A DNA stretch of 64,000 bases, from the NCBI RefSeq assembly GCF_902833225.1, contig NZ_CADFEI010000007.1, positions 1 to 64,000 of the forward strand, read 5' to 3'. The notes beneath the pieces are model-generated. The model had not been told where the DNA came from and searched no databases. It was given only the letters and a program-made list of their open reading frames with translations. Position numbers and translations under genes: made by a program. Positions 35,801 through 45,125 of the stretch are shown here, in pieces. Each line of letters begins with the position of its first letter. Within the stretch, counting starts at the first letter, position 1. This stretch comes from Burkholderia sp. BCC1644. GTDB lineage: Bacteria; Pseudomonadota; Gammaproteobacteria; Burkholderiales; Burkholderiaceae.

Positions 35801-37006
35801 ATGAAACGCATCCTGTTCTGCGTGGTGCCCGAGAAAGGCCACGTCAACCCGTGCATCGGTCCGGCCCAGCACCTGCGCGCCGCCGGTTGCGACGTCGCGT
35901 TCTACGCGCCGGCCGACATCAGCGAACAACTCGATGGCGCCGGCGACTTCGTGTTCGTCGGGCCGCGCGAGACACCCGAGCGCCACGACCTGTCGCGCGG
36001 CGCGAGCTTCGCCGCGAACATTCGCGATGCCGGCTGGCTGCGGCACTGGATCCGCACGCTGCTGATCGATCTTGCGCCGTCGCAGGTGGACGGCATCCGC
36101 GCGGTGCTGCGCGACTGGCGGCCCGACGTGGTCGTGATCGATCCGCTGCTTTATGCGGCAGCGATTGCCGCCGAGCTGGAAGGCTTGCCGTGGGTGTCGA
36201 TGTCGAATTCGCTGAATCCGGTGCTGCCGGACGATCTCGATTCGGAACTGCTGCGCACGGTGCGATGGCTCGCGCCGGAACGCGCGAACCTGTTCGCACG
36301 CTACGGGCTTGACGCGCGCTTTCGCGGTTGCGATGTCCTGTCGCCGCACCTCACGCTCGCGTTCACGACCGACGCGCTGGTCGGTGCGCCGCCTCCGGGT
36401 GTCGAACTGGTCGGCCCTGCGATGCCGTCGGGCCCGCGCGGCGACGAGACGGCATTTCCGTGGGAGCGCATCGACGCCGGTCGCCCGCTCGTCTACATGT
36501 CGCTGGGCAGCCAGCTTTACTACCATCCGGACCTGTTCGCGAAGGTCATCGACGCGACGCGGGCGACGTCGGCGCAACTGGTGCTGTCGGTGGGCGAACT
36601 GGTCGATTCAGATCGGCTGCCGGCCGCTGACGAGCGCGTGATCGCGGTACGTTATGTGCCGCAACTGGCGCTGCTGCGACGCACGCACGCATTCGTCAGC
36701 CACGGCGGCGCGAATTCGGTAATGGAATCGCTCGCGTGCGGCGTGCCGATGCTGCTGTCGCCGTTCTGTAACGACCAGTTCCATTCGGCGCACTTCGTCG
36801 AGCGGGCCGGCGCGGGGTGCGTGCTCGATCTGCAGCAGGCCGGCGTTGCGGCTATCGCCGATGCGCTCGAGCGCCTGTTGCGTCCCGGTTCGTTGCGCGA
36901 GCACGCGGCGCGCATCCGCGCCAGCTACGAGCGTGACGGCTCGGCGGAGGCTGCCCGCCTGATCAGCGCACTCGCTTCAGGAAACCGCCTGGCGACAGCG
37001 TCATGA
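35801..37006 (+). CDS. UGT-like glycosyltransferase (macrolide glycosyltransferase type)
   Basis: The 401-residue GT-B enzyme begins with FCVVPEKGHVNP. Its nucleotide-sugar binding region, FVSHGGANSVMESLACGVP then PFCNDQF, is typical of the UGT/MGT (GT1) family that glycosylates natural products and lipids. The ATG lies 7 bp after the previous stop. The last 44 bp overlap the convergent CmcI-like gene on the other strand. The acceptor is unknown; the context suggests the product of the upstream enzymes. Confidence 0.85.
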   Translation: MKRILFCVVPEKGHVNPCIGPAQHLRAAGCDVAFYAPADISEQLDGAGDFVFVGPRETPERHDLSRGASFAANIRDAGWLRHWIRTLLIDLAPSQVDGIRAVLRDWRPDVVVIDPLLYAAAIAAELEGLPWVSMSNSLNPVLPDDLDSELLRTVRWLAPERANLFARYGLDARFRGCDVLSPHLTLAFTTDALVGAPPPGVELVGPAMPSGPRGDETAFPWERIDAGRPLVYMSLGSQLYYHPDLFAKVIDATRATSAQLVLSVGELVDSDRLPAADERVIAVRYVPQLALLRRTHAFVSHGGANSVMESLACGVPMLLSPFCNDQFHSAHFVERAGAGCVLDLQQAGVAAIADALERLLRPGSLREHAARIRASYERDGSAEAARLISALASGNRLATAS

Positions 37007-37652
37007 GCACGCGGTCCTCGATGTCGGAATCGACTTCGAACCGGTCGTCGCGCGCGAGAAATTCACGCGCGGCCGTGGCCGGGTTGTTGCCTCGGCCGTA
37101 CGGTTTGCCGTCGAACATCGACTCGGGCAGATACTCCATGATGGTATCCATCACGATCGCGTAGCTGCCGGGCGTCACGAGCGGCGCATAGCATTCGAGT
37201 TCGCGCAGCACGTGTGCATGCGTATGCGTGAGGTCGAGGATCGCCATCACGCGCGCGCCGGCGCCGATCTGCGCGCGTACCGACGCGAGCGTGTCGGCTG
37301 AGCACGATTCGCCTTCGATCAGCGTCATGCGATGGGCGAGTCGGTGCGATTGGAGCCGCTGCCTGACTTCGTCGCGCAGGCGCGGCTCGATCGCGATCAC
37401 GCGGCCGGGCTCGCCGGCCAGTTCCAGCATCGACGCGGAGAACACGACGCCGCCGCCCGCCGCGATGCCGGTCTGCACGATGCGATCGGGGCGCTCGCGC
37501 CAGATCAGTTCCTGGAGCGCGAGCATGTCGCCGGGCAGATGGAAGAAGCGCTCGCCGAGCCAGCGCGTCTGGAACAGATGGTCGAATTCGGCGGCGCGCG
37601 TCAGCCATTCGATATTGATGTCCCGCATGCGGGCCGAAGGACGCTCTGACAT
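36963..37652 (-). CDS. CmcI-like (cephalosporin hydroxylase family) protein
   Basis: The 229-residue protein has the family pattern QTRWLGERFFHLPGDML, then IVQTGIAAGGG and IAIEPRLR, then DLTHTHAHVL, followed by DTIMEYLP. Despite the family name, most members are SAM-binding Rossmann proteins found in surface polysaccharide and natural-product clusters. The start is the MSERP methionine at 37652; a shorter MRDIN start at 37628 is possible. It is divergent from the second phosphotransferase and overlaps the glycosyltransferase tail to tail. Confidence 0.78.
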   Translation of the reverse strand: MSERPSARMRDINIEWLTRAAEFDHLFQTRWLGERFFHLPGDMLALQELIWRERPDRIVQTGIAAGGGVVFSASMLELAGEPGRVIAIEPRLRDEVRQRLQSHRLAHRMTLIEGESCSADTLASVRAQIGAGARVMAILDLTHTHAHVLRELECYAPLVTPGSYAIVMDTIMEYLPESMFDGKPYGRGNNPATAAREFLARDDRFEVDSDIEDRVLMTLSPGGFLKRVR

Positions 37653-37677
37653 GGTCAATGCAACGAGTAGGAGTGAC

Positions 37678-38643
37678 GTGAAAACGCTGGAACCGTGGCT
37701 TCGCCGGTACTGGAACATCGTGCCGGCACGCGTGCAGGCGCTGGCATCGGGCCATACTAACAAAACGTATCTCGTCGAGTGCGATGCGGGGCGCGCGGTG
37801 CTGCGCGTGTCATGGTCAGGCAAGCCGGTCGAGCAGGTGCATCGCGAGGCGTCGATTCTCGGTCATCTCGGCGATACGCGTACAGCGCCGACATTGCCCG
37901 CGCTGCCGCGGCTGCGGCCGACCGTCGATGCGCAATCCGGTGTGCGGATCGACGATGGAAGCTGGCTGCACCTGTTCGAGCATATCGACGGCAACCCCGG
38001 CCTGCCGAATGACGCGCACGCCGGCGCGATCGATGCGATGCGCGCGCTCGCGCATCTGCATGCGGCACTGGCCGCGATACCCGTGAGCGAATCGACGTCG
38101 CTGGCGTGGCTGTCGGCACGTCATGAGCGCGTGGCGGCGCGCGCGATGCCGTTGCTGCCGGGCGACTTGAGCGGCGATTACGACACGGTGATCCGGCGGA
38201 TCGGCGCGCATCTCGCCGCCGCCGCGCACTGGCTGACGGGGCCGGTGCATTGGCTGCACGGCGACTATCACGCGGGCAACCTGCTGTACGTCGGGCCGGC
38301 GGTGAACGGCGTGCTGGATTTCGACGATGCCGGGCAGGGCGTGCAGTGGCTCGAGGCGGCCTTTGCGCTGTTCGCGCTGTCGCGCGATGCGGGCCGGGAC
38401 GATCGCTTCGTGTTCGACGCGCAGCGATGGGAGGCTGGCTTGCTCACCTATGCACGGACGCGGCGCGATGGTGTGCCGGACTGGATGCATGCCAATCGCG
38501 ATGCATTGACGATGCTGTTCTGTGCGGACCAGACGCTGATTCATCTGGAGGCGGCGCAGCGCGGCTTGTGGGTGCCGGGGCCCGGCATCGGATTCCTCGG
38601 CGGCTGGCGACAGTTGCTGGACAATGCAGCGCCGGGAGGCTGA
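37678..38643 (+). CDS. Second phosphotransferase (APH fold)
   Basis: The 321-residue kinase-like protein has HGDYHAGN (His194, Asp196, Asn201) and LDFDD (Asp214), so both catalytic motifs are intact. The GTG at 37678 is chosen because AGGAG lies 5-9 bp upstream; an in-frame ATG at 37651 would overlap the start of the divergent CmcI-like gene. It differs in sequence from the first phosphotransferase and resembles the homoserine kinase/fructosamine kinase side of the fold. Together they suggest two phosphorylation steps in the same pathway. Confidence 0.78.
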   Translation: MKTLEPWLRRYWNIVPARVQALASGHTNKTYLVECDAGRAVLRVSWSGKPVEQVHREASILGHLGDTRTAPTLPALPRLRPTVDAQSGVRIDDGSWLHLFEHIDGNPGLPNDAHAGAIDAMRALAHLHAALAAIPVSESTSLAWLSARHERVAARAMPLLPGDLSGDYDTVIRRIGAHLAAAAHWLTGPVHWLHGDYHAGNLLYVGPAVNGVLDFDDAGQGVQWLEAAFALFALSRDAGRDDRFVFDAQRWEAGLLTYARTRRDGVPDWMHANRDALTMLFCADQTLIHLEAAQRGLWVPGPGIGFLGGWRQLLDNAAPGG

Positions 38644-38655
38644 CCGGCCGCTGCT

Positions 38656-39231
38656 TCAGTCCCGCCGATTCAGGAACAGGCGTACGGCTTCGACCGTGTT
38701 GGGCCGCGCTTCGCCATGTCGCGACCCGTCGTGCATGCAGAACAGTACATCGCGATGCTGCGCCGCGCTGGCGTCGACATGCGCGCACATCGCGTCGAAC
38801 AGCGCTTGCGGCGACGGCGCCGGCCGCTTCCAGTCGTCCAGTATCGCGGTCCAGTCCGTGTGTTCGCGCCGCAGGCGCGCAAGCACGCCGGCGCGATCGT
38901 CCTGCGGCATCAGCCCGTACGGAAGACGCAGCGGGATCGCGTCCGGCGCGGTAACACCGGCCATCCTATAGGCATCGCGGATGAGCGCGTCGGTTGCTTC
39001 GATCTCGTCGATCAGTGCGTCGCCCGCCAGTGCGCCCGGCCTTGCGTGCGAATGGGTGTGGTTGCCGAGCAGGTGGCCTTCGCGCGCCATTCTCGCGGCG
39101 ACATCGAGTGCGCCTGCCAGATTTTTGCCGAGCAGGAAAAAAGTTGCCTTGCACGATGCGTCGCGCAGGACGTCGAGCAACGGAGGTGTCGACGGGCCTG
39201 GGCCGTCGTCGAAGCTGAGGTGAATGGACAT
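38656..39231 (-). CDS. Polysaccharide deacetylase (NodB homology domain)
   Basis: The 191-residue protein begins at once with the catalytic motif SFDDGPG (Asp8, Asp9) and has the zinc motif H58xxxH62 in GNHTHSH, then LRLPYG. It lacks a signal peptide, so it probably acts in the cytoplasm on a sugar intermediate, as in carbohydrate esterase 4 enzymes. It ends 12 bp from the convergent phosphotransferase and may belong to the same cluster. The ATG at 39231 is where the family domain begins; upstream sequence in the same frame is Arg/Ser-rich and not conserved-looking. Confidence 0.8.
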   Translation of the reverse strand: MSIHLSFDDGPGPSTPPLLDVLRDASCKATFFLLGKNLAGALDVAARMAREGHLLGNHTHSHARPGALAGDALIDEIEATDALIRDAYRMAGVTAPDAIPLRLPYGLMPQDDRAGVLARLRREHTDWTAILDDWKRPAPSPQALFDAMCAHVDASAAQHRDVLFCMHDGSRHGEARPNTVEAVRLFLNRRD

Positions 39232-39289
39232 CGCGGGCAGGCGTACCGTCAAAGGTGGACCGGAGGAACGATAGCGCAAGTCGCGCCGG

Positions 39290-39829
39290 TTACTGAATGG
39301 GCTCGATGGCCAGCGGGCAGGTGCCGACCGGATGCAAACGCGTGCCGGTCCATTCGTAGAAGAACCGGGCCGCCTTCGCGTGGTTGTCGTCACAATCGTC
39401 GTTGAAGCAGCCGGCGATGATCAGCAGCGTGCTACCGGCGCGGAAATCGACGCGCTCGTCGTCGTTGCCCATCACGCCCGAGATGGCTGTCACGCCCGGC
39501 ATCGTGTACGTCGCGCCCGTGATCTTGTCGACGATCGCGAAATTCCGGCAATCCGTTCCGCACCCCCAGATCGCCACGCGATAGTGACCGGCAAAATTGG
39601 CCGGTTCCGTGAATTCGTCGCGTATCACGGTGCGGTACAGGCGCGCTTCCTTGCTGGTCAACCGGGGCGATGCGGCCGGCTTGCGTGGCGCGCCGGCGGC
39701 CGGTGCCGGATAACGGTCGAACGAAGGTGACGGGCATGCGGATGCGGGGGGCGCACCGGCAGCGCCGGAACCGGCGAGCAGCGCAGCCGATGCGCTGGCG
39801 ATCAGCAGAATTCGATGGGCGAGCGCCAC
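39290..39829 (-). CDS. Exported hypothetical protein
   Basis: The 179-residue protein has a signal peptide (ILLIASASAALLAGSGAAG) and a Pro/Ala-rich mature start. The rest resembles a compact extracytoplasmic domain: AGHYRVAIWGCGTDCRNFAIVD, then GVMGNDDERVDFR, then IAGCFNDDC. Four or more cysteines could form disulfides. I recognise no named function. It lies 58 bp from the deacetylase on the same strand. Confidence 0.65.
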   Translation of the reverse strand: MALAHRILLIASASAALLAGSGAAGAPPASACPSPSFDRYPAPAAGAPRKPAASPRLTSKEARLYRTVIRDEFTEPANFAGHYRVAIWGCGTDCRNFAIVDKITGATYTMPGVTAISGVMGNDDERVDFRAGSTLLIIAGCFNDDCDDNHAKAARFFYEWTGTRLHPVGTCPLAIEPIQ

Positions 39830-40126
39830 GCGGGCACCTTCATGGTCGAGGTTGAGATCGGGCCGGCGGGGCCGAACGGCCGGCGACGACGATTCTATGA
39901 CGCTTCATGCGCACAGGCGACCCGGAATGGCGATCGACCGCGCACGCATTCGATCGCGTGTCGCGCCTGCGATGCCGGCCGGCGCGCCGTCAAGCATTGT
40001 CAAATCGCCGCGATATCACGATGCCTGACGTTTCAGACCGTACATGGAGGCTGTCATGTACGGGTTGATTGAGTATCCTTGGATTCGATTCACGGTACTC
40101 ACGCAGTCACAACCGGGAGGCTTCAC
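39830..40126. other. Intergenic region between divergent exported-protein genes
   Basis: No gene or RNA is recognised. It must hold divergent promoters, but no clear boxes were seen. Confidence 0.35.
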
Positions 40127-40609
40127 ATGAATGCACGTCTATACCGCGCGACCGTTGCCGGCGCGTTGATCGGATTGCTCGCACCGTTTTCGGTGGCCCA
40201 TGCGCAGCTTGGCGATGTCCTGAAACAGGTCGGCGGCGGCGGCGATTCGGGCGGCAGTGCGGGCGGTGCGCTCGGCAACCTCGGCGGCCTCGGCGGCGCG
40301 CTGACGGGCGGCGGCGGTGCGTCGCTGACGCCGGGCAGCACCGGCAACGTCGCGGGCCTGCTGCAGTTCTGCATCCAGAACAACTATCTCGGCGGTGCGT
40401 CCGGCGGCGGCGCGGCGTCGGTGAAGGATGCGCTGATGGGCAAGCTCGGCGGCAATGCGTCGTCGGATAGCGGCTATACGAGCGGCGCGAGCGGAATCCT
40501 CGACGCAGGGGGCGGCAGCAAGCTCGATCTGAGCGGCGGCGGCCTCAAGCAGCAGGTGACCAAGCAGATCTGCGACAAGGTGCTGACGCAGGCGAAGTCG
40601 CTGCTGTAA
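40127..40609 (+). CDS. DUF2501 exported protein (YjjA-like)
   Basis: The 160-residue protein has a signal peptide ending at AHAQL (residue 24) and a Gly/Ser-rich body. The conserved family features are NVAGLLQFCIQNNYLGG and the C-terminal KQQVTKQICDKVLTQAKSLL, with one cysteine in each. DUF2501 proteins are periplasmic and of unknown function. GGGAGG lies 7 bp before the ATG. Confidence 0.8.
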   Translation: MNARLYRATVAGALIGLLAPFSVAHAQLGDVLKQVGGGGDSGGSAGGALGNLGGLGGALTGGGGASLTPGSTGNVAGLLQFCIQNNYLGGASGGGAASVKDALMGKLGGNASSDSGYTSGASGILDAGGGSKLDLSGGGLKQQVTKQICDKVLTQAKSLL

Positions 40610-40760
40610 GCGCAACGGCACGCCTCGCACGTGCCGGCATCGAAGGGGCGGTGCGCGCGCACCGTACCCCTGCAGCTATTCACACTGTTACGTCTGGAGC
40701 GGCGGAAAGGCCATCGCGCAACGCGAGGCCGGGGCCGCGCGCACGCGGCGCCGTGACGGT

Positions 40761-41126
40761 TCAATCGGCCAGCCGCTTGTCCGCGAGCGCCTTGCAGCAG
40801 TCTTCATACACCCATTGCACGAGTTTCGCGCGGTAGTCGAGATCGTCGGTATCGACGATTTCCTCGACTGCGTCGCGCGCCCACGACGCGTCGACGAATC
40901 CCGCATGCCGTTTCGCGATGTCCTGCGCGAGCGCCGCGAGCTTGGCAACCGAGAGCCAGTCGGCCTGGCGGTGATGGCGGTCGAGCCAGCGGTGCGCGGC
41001 CTGGACCTGGAACGTGGCGTCCGGCCACGATTCGTTGAGGTAAAACGCGCCGAGGTTGCCGCAGGTGAGCCAGCAAAGCAGCTCGAGGCGGTCTTGCGAG
41101 CCGAGGGTGTGGGGTGCGTCGGTCAT
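40761..41126 (-). CDS. Small conserved cytoplasmic protein
   Basis: The 121-residue protein is read from the MTDAP methionine at 41126. It is helical and Trp/Cys-containing (LLCWLTCGNLGAFYL, FVDASWARDAVEEI and WVYEDCCKALAD). No signal or membrane segment is visible. The family is not recognised. Codon use is normal, so a real gene is likely. Confidence 0.6.
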   Translation of the reverse strand: MTDAPHTLGSQDRLELLCWLTCGNLGAFYLNESWPDATFQVQAAHRWLDRHHRQADWLSVAKLAALAQDIAKRHAGFVDASWARDAVEEIVDTDDLDYRAKLVQWVYEDCCKALADKRLAD

Positions 41127-41423
41127 GGCAGCGCTCACGAAATGCGTCGATTCCGGGCGGCGCCGGTTGCAATGGGCCGGTGCCGATAATAAAAACATAG
41201 CACGATGCGGGCCCGCCCGCGCACCCGGGCGGATGCTGACGTGGCGGCGGCGAGACGGACGCGGCGCCTGCGTTCACGGCGGGCGGTGCAGGGAGTGTGT
41301 GGCGGGAACGGAAAGCGCGCCAAAGCGCGGGAGCGGGCGGCCGGGAGCGGCCGCGTTCGCCGCGAAGCAGGCCCGTCGCCGGGCCTGCCGCAGCCCGCCG
41401 GACGGGTTGCCGATGCGCGAGGT
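41127..41423. other. Intergenic region
   Basis: No gene, RNA or terminator with a clear U-tract was recognised. Confidence 0.3.
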
Positions 41424-42185
41424 TCAGGTCGGCGTGTGCGTGGCGCGCGCGATCGAGCGGATGCTGCGCTCGACGCGGATCAGGATGATCAGCACCGCGA
41501 GCGACACGAACGAGTACAGCGCGACGAGCGCGGCGGCGCCGGCGTAGCGCGCGGTCTGGCCGTTCTCGACGGCCGTGTCTTCCGCGGCCTTCTTCTCGTT
41601 TTCGATCGCGGTGCGGCGTGCGTCGTAGCGCTGGGCGAAGTCGCGTGTGATGGCCGTTATGACGTCGATATACGCTTGGTCGCGCGCGTACGCATCGCCG
41701 TGCGCGGCGACCTTTTTCTTGATGTCGGCCGCGACGTCCTGGCGCGACAGCACCTTGTCGAGATAGGCGATCTGCTGTTCGTAGTACGCGACGGGCGGAT
41801 GGCCGTCTTCGCCGAGCACGCGCTGGAACGACGGTTCGTACACGTTGCGGTCGAGCGTGAAGTCCGGTGTCAGTGCCACGCGACCGTGTTTCTGCACGAT
41901 GGCGGACAGTTGCGCCGACAGGCGCTGTGCGGGCGTCGCGGCGTCGTCCTTCGCAGTCGAGCTGCCGGTGGCCGGCGCGGACTTGGCGGGCGCGTCGCTT
42001 TCCCACGAGAACGTCGCCGGATCGACCTGGATGGCCGGGTCGATCTTCGACGGCTTCGACAGGTGCGCGTCGAGTGCGATCGCGCCGAAAATGACCCCGC
42101 CGATCAGCACTGCGGTCGCGAACAACAGCACGATCACGCGCAGTACCTGAAGATAGCCGCCCTCGATTTTGGTCAGGATGCTCAA
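41424..42185 (-). CDS. Membrane protein with two terminal helices and a periplasmic domain
   Basis: The 253-residue protein is read from a TTG at 42185, preceded by AAAGGAGAA; no ATG fits. A helix near residues 12-35 ([22 protein letters not shown]) and a second near the C-terminus ([19 protein letters not shown]) enclose a helical, charged domain with the [18 protein letters not shown] stretch. The topology suggests a coiled extracytoplasmic domain between two anchors. No family is recognised. It is divergent from the aldehyde dehydrogenase. Confidence 0.6.
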   Translation of the reverse strand: MSILTKIEGGYLQVLRVIVLLFATAVLIGGVIFGAIALDAHLSKPSKIDPAIQVDPATFSWESDAPAKSAPATGSSTAKDDAATPAQRLSAQLSAIVQKHGRVALTPDFTLDRNVYEPSFQRVLGEDGHPPVAYYEQQIAYLDKVLSRQDVAADIKKKVAAHGDAYARDQAYIDVITAITRDFAQRYDARRTAIENEKKAAEDTAVENGQTARYAGAAALVALYSFVSLAVLIILIRVERSIRSIARATHTPT

Positions 42186-42309
42186 GGCATTCTCCTTTCT
42201 TATGATGAATGAGGCGCCGAGGCTAAAGTCCTTTCGAATGGCTGTCAATCGTCACCCCGGCCGACCGAAACGATCGCTAGAATGTCGGCTTCCCTGGAGG
42301 CGGAAAACG

Positions 42310-43746
42310 ATGAAAATCTACGACCAGTTCTACATCGACGGCGCATGGCGCAAACCGGCCGGAACCGGCACGATCGACGTGATCGACTCGGGCACCGAGG
42401 CCGTGATCGGCCGGATTCCCGAAGGCGTCGCATCCGACGCGCAGGACGCGATCCGCGCCGCGCGCGCGGCCTTCGACGCCTGGGCGGCCACGCCGGCCGC
42501 GACGCGCGCGGGCTACCTGCGCAAGATCGTCGATCATCTGCAGGCGCGCAGCGAGGAGCTTGCGCAGTCGATCACCGGCGAAGTCGGGATGCCGATCAAG
42601 CTGTCGCGCGCGATCCAGGTCGGCGGCCCGATCTACAACTGGAAGGCGTACGCAAAGCTCGCCGAGTCGTTCGAATTCGAGGCACAGGTCGGCAACTCGC
42701 TCGTCGTGCGCGAGCCGGTCGGCGTCGTCGCGGCGATCACGCCGTGGAACTACCCGCTGAACCAGGTCACGCTGAAGGTCGCGCCGGCGCTCGCGGCTGG
42801 CTGCACGGTCGTCCTGAAGCCGTCCGAAGTCGCACCGCTCAACGCGTTCATGCTCGCCGAAGCGATTCACGAAGCCGGGCTGCCGGCCGGCGTGTTCAAC
42901 CTCGTGTGCGGCTACGGGCCGGTCGTCGGCGAAGTGCTGGCCACCGATCCGGACGTCGACATGGTGTCGTTCACGGGCTCGACGCGTGCCGGCAAGCGCG
43001 TGGCGGAGCTGGCGGCCGCGGGCGTCAAGCGCGTCGCGCTGGAGCTGGGCGGCAAGTCGGCGTCGGTGATCCTCGACGACGCCGATTTCGCGACGGCCGT
43101 GAAGGGCACGGTCAACGCGTGCTACCTGAATGCGGGGCAGACCTGCTCCGCGCATACGCGCATGCTGGTGCCGGAAGCACGCTACGACGAAGCGCGCGAG
43201 ATCGCGAAAGCCGCGGCCGAAACGTACGTCGCGGGCGACCCGCGGCAGGACGCGACGCGCCTCGGCGCACTCGCGTCGGCCGTGCAGCAGCAGCGCGTGC
43301 AGGCATACATCCAGCGCGGCATCGACGAAGGCGCGGAACTCGTGACGGGCGGCACGGGCCTGCCGGAAGGGCTCGCGAAGGGCTTCTTCGTGAAGCCGAC
43401 GGTGTTCGGTCGCGTCGATCCGAAATCGACGATCGCACAGGAAGAGATCTTCGGGCCGGTGCTGTCGATCATCACGTACCGCGATGAAGACGAAGCCGTG
43501 CGCATCGCGAACGATTCGCCGTACGGGCTCGGCGGCGCGGTGTGGGCCGGCAGCGACGAACGCGCGATGGGCGTCGCGCGTCGCATTCGCACCGGGCAGG
43601 TCGACATCAACGGCGGCACGTGGAACGGCGCCGCGCCGTTCGGCGGCTACAAGCAGTCGGGGCACGGCCGCGAGAACGGCGTGTACGGGCTCGAAGAGTA
43701 TCTCGAGTACAAGTCGATGCAGCTGAAGCCGGCGAAGCCGGCCTGA
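42310..43746 (+). CDS. Aldehyde dehydrogenase (NAD(P)+)
   Basis: The 478-residue ALDH-superfamily enzyme has the TPWNYP motif, the general base Glu245 in LELGGK and the nucleophile Cys279 in [12 protein letters not shown], followed by EEIFGPVLS. It oxidises an aldehyde to the acid; the sequence type resembles broad-specificity or 3-succinoyl-semialdehyde-like ALDHs, and the substrate cannot be fixed. The ATG at 42310 gives the family length. A terminator follows directly. Confidence 0.93.
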   Translation: MKIYDQFYIDGAWRKPAGTGTIDVIDSGTEAVIGRIPEGVASDAQDAIRAARAAFDAWAATPAATRAGYLRKIVDHLQARSEELAQSITGEVGMPIKLSRAIQVGGPIYNWKAYAKLAESFEFEAQVGNSLVVREPVGVVAAITPWNYPLNQVTLKVAPALAAGCTVVLKPSEVAPLNAFMLAEAIHEAGLPAGVFNLVCGYGPVVGEVLATDPDVDMVSFTGSTRAGKRVAELAAAGVKRVALELGGKSASVILDDADFATAVKGTVNACYLNAGQTCSAHTRMLVPEARYDEAREIAKAAAETYVAGDPRQDATRLGALASAVQQQRVQAYIQRGIDEGAELVTGGTGLPEGLAKGFFVKPTVFGRVDPKSTIAQEEIFGPVLSIITYRDEDEAVRIANDSPYGLGGAVWAGSDERAMGVARRIRTGQVDINGGTWNGAAPFGGYKQSGHGRENGVYGLEEYLEYKSMQLKPAKPA

Positions 43747-43770
43747 GCGCTGCTCGCGGCATGAAACGGA

Positions 43771-43797
43771 AACGGCACGCTCGCGTGCCGTTTTTTT
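43771..43797 (+). terminator. Terminator of the aldehyde dehydrogenase gene
   Basis: AACGGCACGC (43771-43780) pairs with GCGTGCCGTT (43783-43792) across a tight loop, followed by a T-run. Confidence 0.85.
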
Positions 43798-43869
43798 ATT
43801 GACGGCCGTCAAGGTGCGCGTCGGTGGATCGTCGATCATCGCGGTTCCGATGTTCCGACGAGGTTTCAG

Positions 43870-45060
43870 ATGACCGTACGCACTTCCTTTCCGCCGCTGA
43901 CGATTCGCGGCCGCACCTTGTTGCCCGTCGTGCAGGGCGGCATGGGCGTCGGCATCTCCGCACACCGGCTGGCGGGCAGCGTCGCGCGCGAAGGCGCGGT
44001 CGGCACGATCGCGAGCATCGACCTGCGCCACCATCATGCGGACCTGCTCGCACGCTGCCGCGCGCAACCCGATCGCGAGACGCTCGAAGCCGCGAACCTC
44101 GAAGCGCTCGCACGCGAGATCCGACTCGCGAAGACTTACAGCGAAGGGCGCGGGATGATCGCGGTCAACGTGATGAAGGCGGTGAGCGCGCATGCGGACT
44201 ACGTACGCGTCGCGTGCGACGAGGGCGCGGACGCGATCGTGATGGGGGCGGGCCTCCCGCTCGATCTGCCCGACCTCACGCAAGGACACGACATCGCGCT
44301 GATCCCGATCCTGTCGGACAGTCGCGGGATCGCGCTCGTGCTGAAGAAGTGGATGAAGAAGGGGCGCCTGCCCGATGCGATCGTGATCGAGCATCCGGCG
44401 CACGCGGGCGGCCACCTCGGCGTCACGCAGATCGACGACATGCACGATCGCCGTTTCGACTTCGCGCGCGTGCTCGACGAGACCGCGCAAGTGATGGCGT
44501 CGCTCGGTCTCGAGCGCGAAACGATCCCGCTGATCGTTGCGGGCGGCGTCAACAGTCACGACGCGGTGCGCGCGGCGTTGGCGGCCGGCGCGAACGGCGT
44601 GCAGGTCGGAACACCGTTCGCGGTGACGGAAGAGGGCGATGCGCATCCGCACTTCAAGCGCGTGCTCGCCGATGCGACGCCCGACGACATCGTCGAATTC
44701 GTCAGCGTGACGGGGCTGCCCGCACGCGCGGTGAAAACGCCGTGGCTCGATCGTTACCTGCGCAACGAGACGCGCATCCGCACCAAGCTCGGCGCGCTGA
44801 AACAGCGCTGCCCGACCGCGCTCGAATGCCTGAGCGTATGCGGCTTGCGCGACGGCATCGAGAAGTTCGGCCACTTCTGCATCGACACGCGGCTTGCGGC
44901 CGCGCTGCGCGGCGACGTCGCGAACGGCCTGTTCTTCCGCGGCCGCGAAGCGTTGCCGTTCGGCCGTGCGATCCGCAGCGTGCGCGACCTGCTCGACCTG
45001 CTGCTGACCGGCAGTACGACCGAGCCTGCGGCAAACCGTCCCACGTTTACGCTGGCTTGA
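43870..45060 (+). CDS. Nitronate monooxygenase / 2-nitropropane dioxygenase-like flavoprotein
   Basis: The 396-residue FMN-binding TIM-barrel protein begins with the substrate/FMN segment PVVQGGMGVGIS, and continues with VMKAVSAHADYVRVA, then IEHPAHAGGHLGVT and IVAGGVNSHDAVRAALAAGANGVQVGTPF. These match the nitronate monooxygenase family, which oxidises nitronates, although many members may have other substrates. A C-terminal part with several cysteines (CPTALECLSVCGL and HFCID) is a variant feature. OmpW follows 65 bp downstream. Confidence 0.88.
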   Translation: MTVRTSFPPLTIRGRTLLPVVQGGMGVGISAHRLAGSVAREGAVGTIASIDLRHHHADLLARCRAQPDRETLEAANLEALAREIRLAKTYSEGRGMIAVNVMKAVSAHADYVRVACDEGADAIVMGAGLPLDLPDLTQGHDIALIPILSDSRGIALVLKKWMKKGRLPDAIVIEHPAHAGGHLGVTQIDDMHDRRFDFARVLDETAQVMASLGLERETIPLIVAGGVNSHDAVRAALAAGANGVQVGTPFAVTEEGDAHPHFKRVLADATPDDIVEFVSVTGLPARAVKTPWLDRYLRNETRIRTKLGALKQRCPTALECLSVCGLRDGIEKFGHFCIDTRLAAALRGDVANGLFFRGREALPFGRAIRSVRDLLDLLLTGSTTEPAANRPTFTLA

Positions 45061-45125
45061 CGAATATCAAGATGGCGAAAAGACCCTACAGGGAGAATGG
45101 AAACCATTCTTTGGGGGTCCGTACC

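Noticed and set aside
36963..37652. A true cephalosporin hydroxylase
   Set aside because: No beta-lactam biosynthesis gene is present; the family name covers many SAM-binding proteins from polysaccharide clusters.
32104..39231. Part of the T6SS island
   Set aside because: The cluster lies outside the right direct repeat and has chromosome-like GC and codon use.
40127..40609. Secreted glycine-rich effector or adhesin
   Set aside because: The C-terminal and central motifs match the DUF2501 family, which is a small periplasmic protein.
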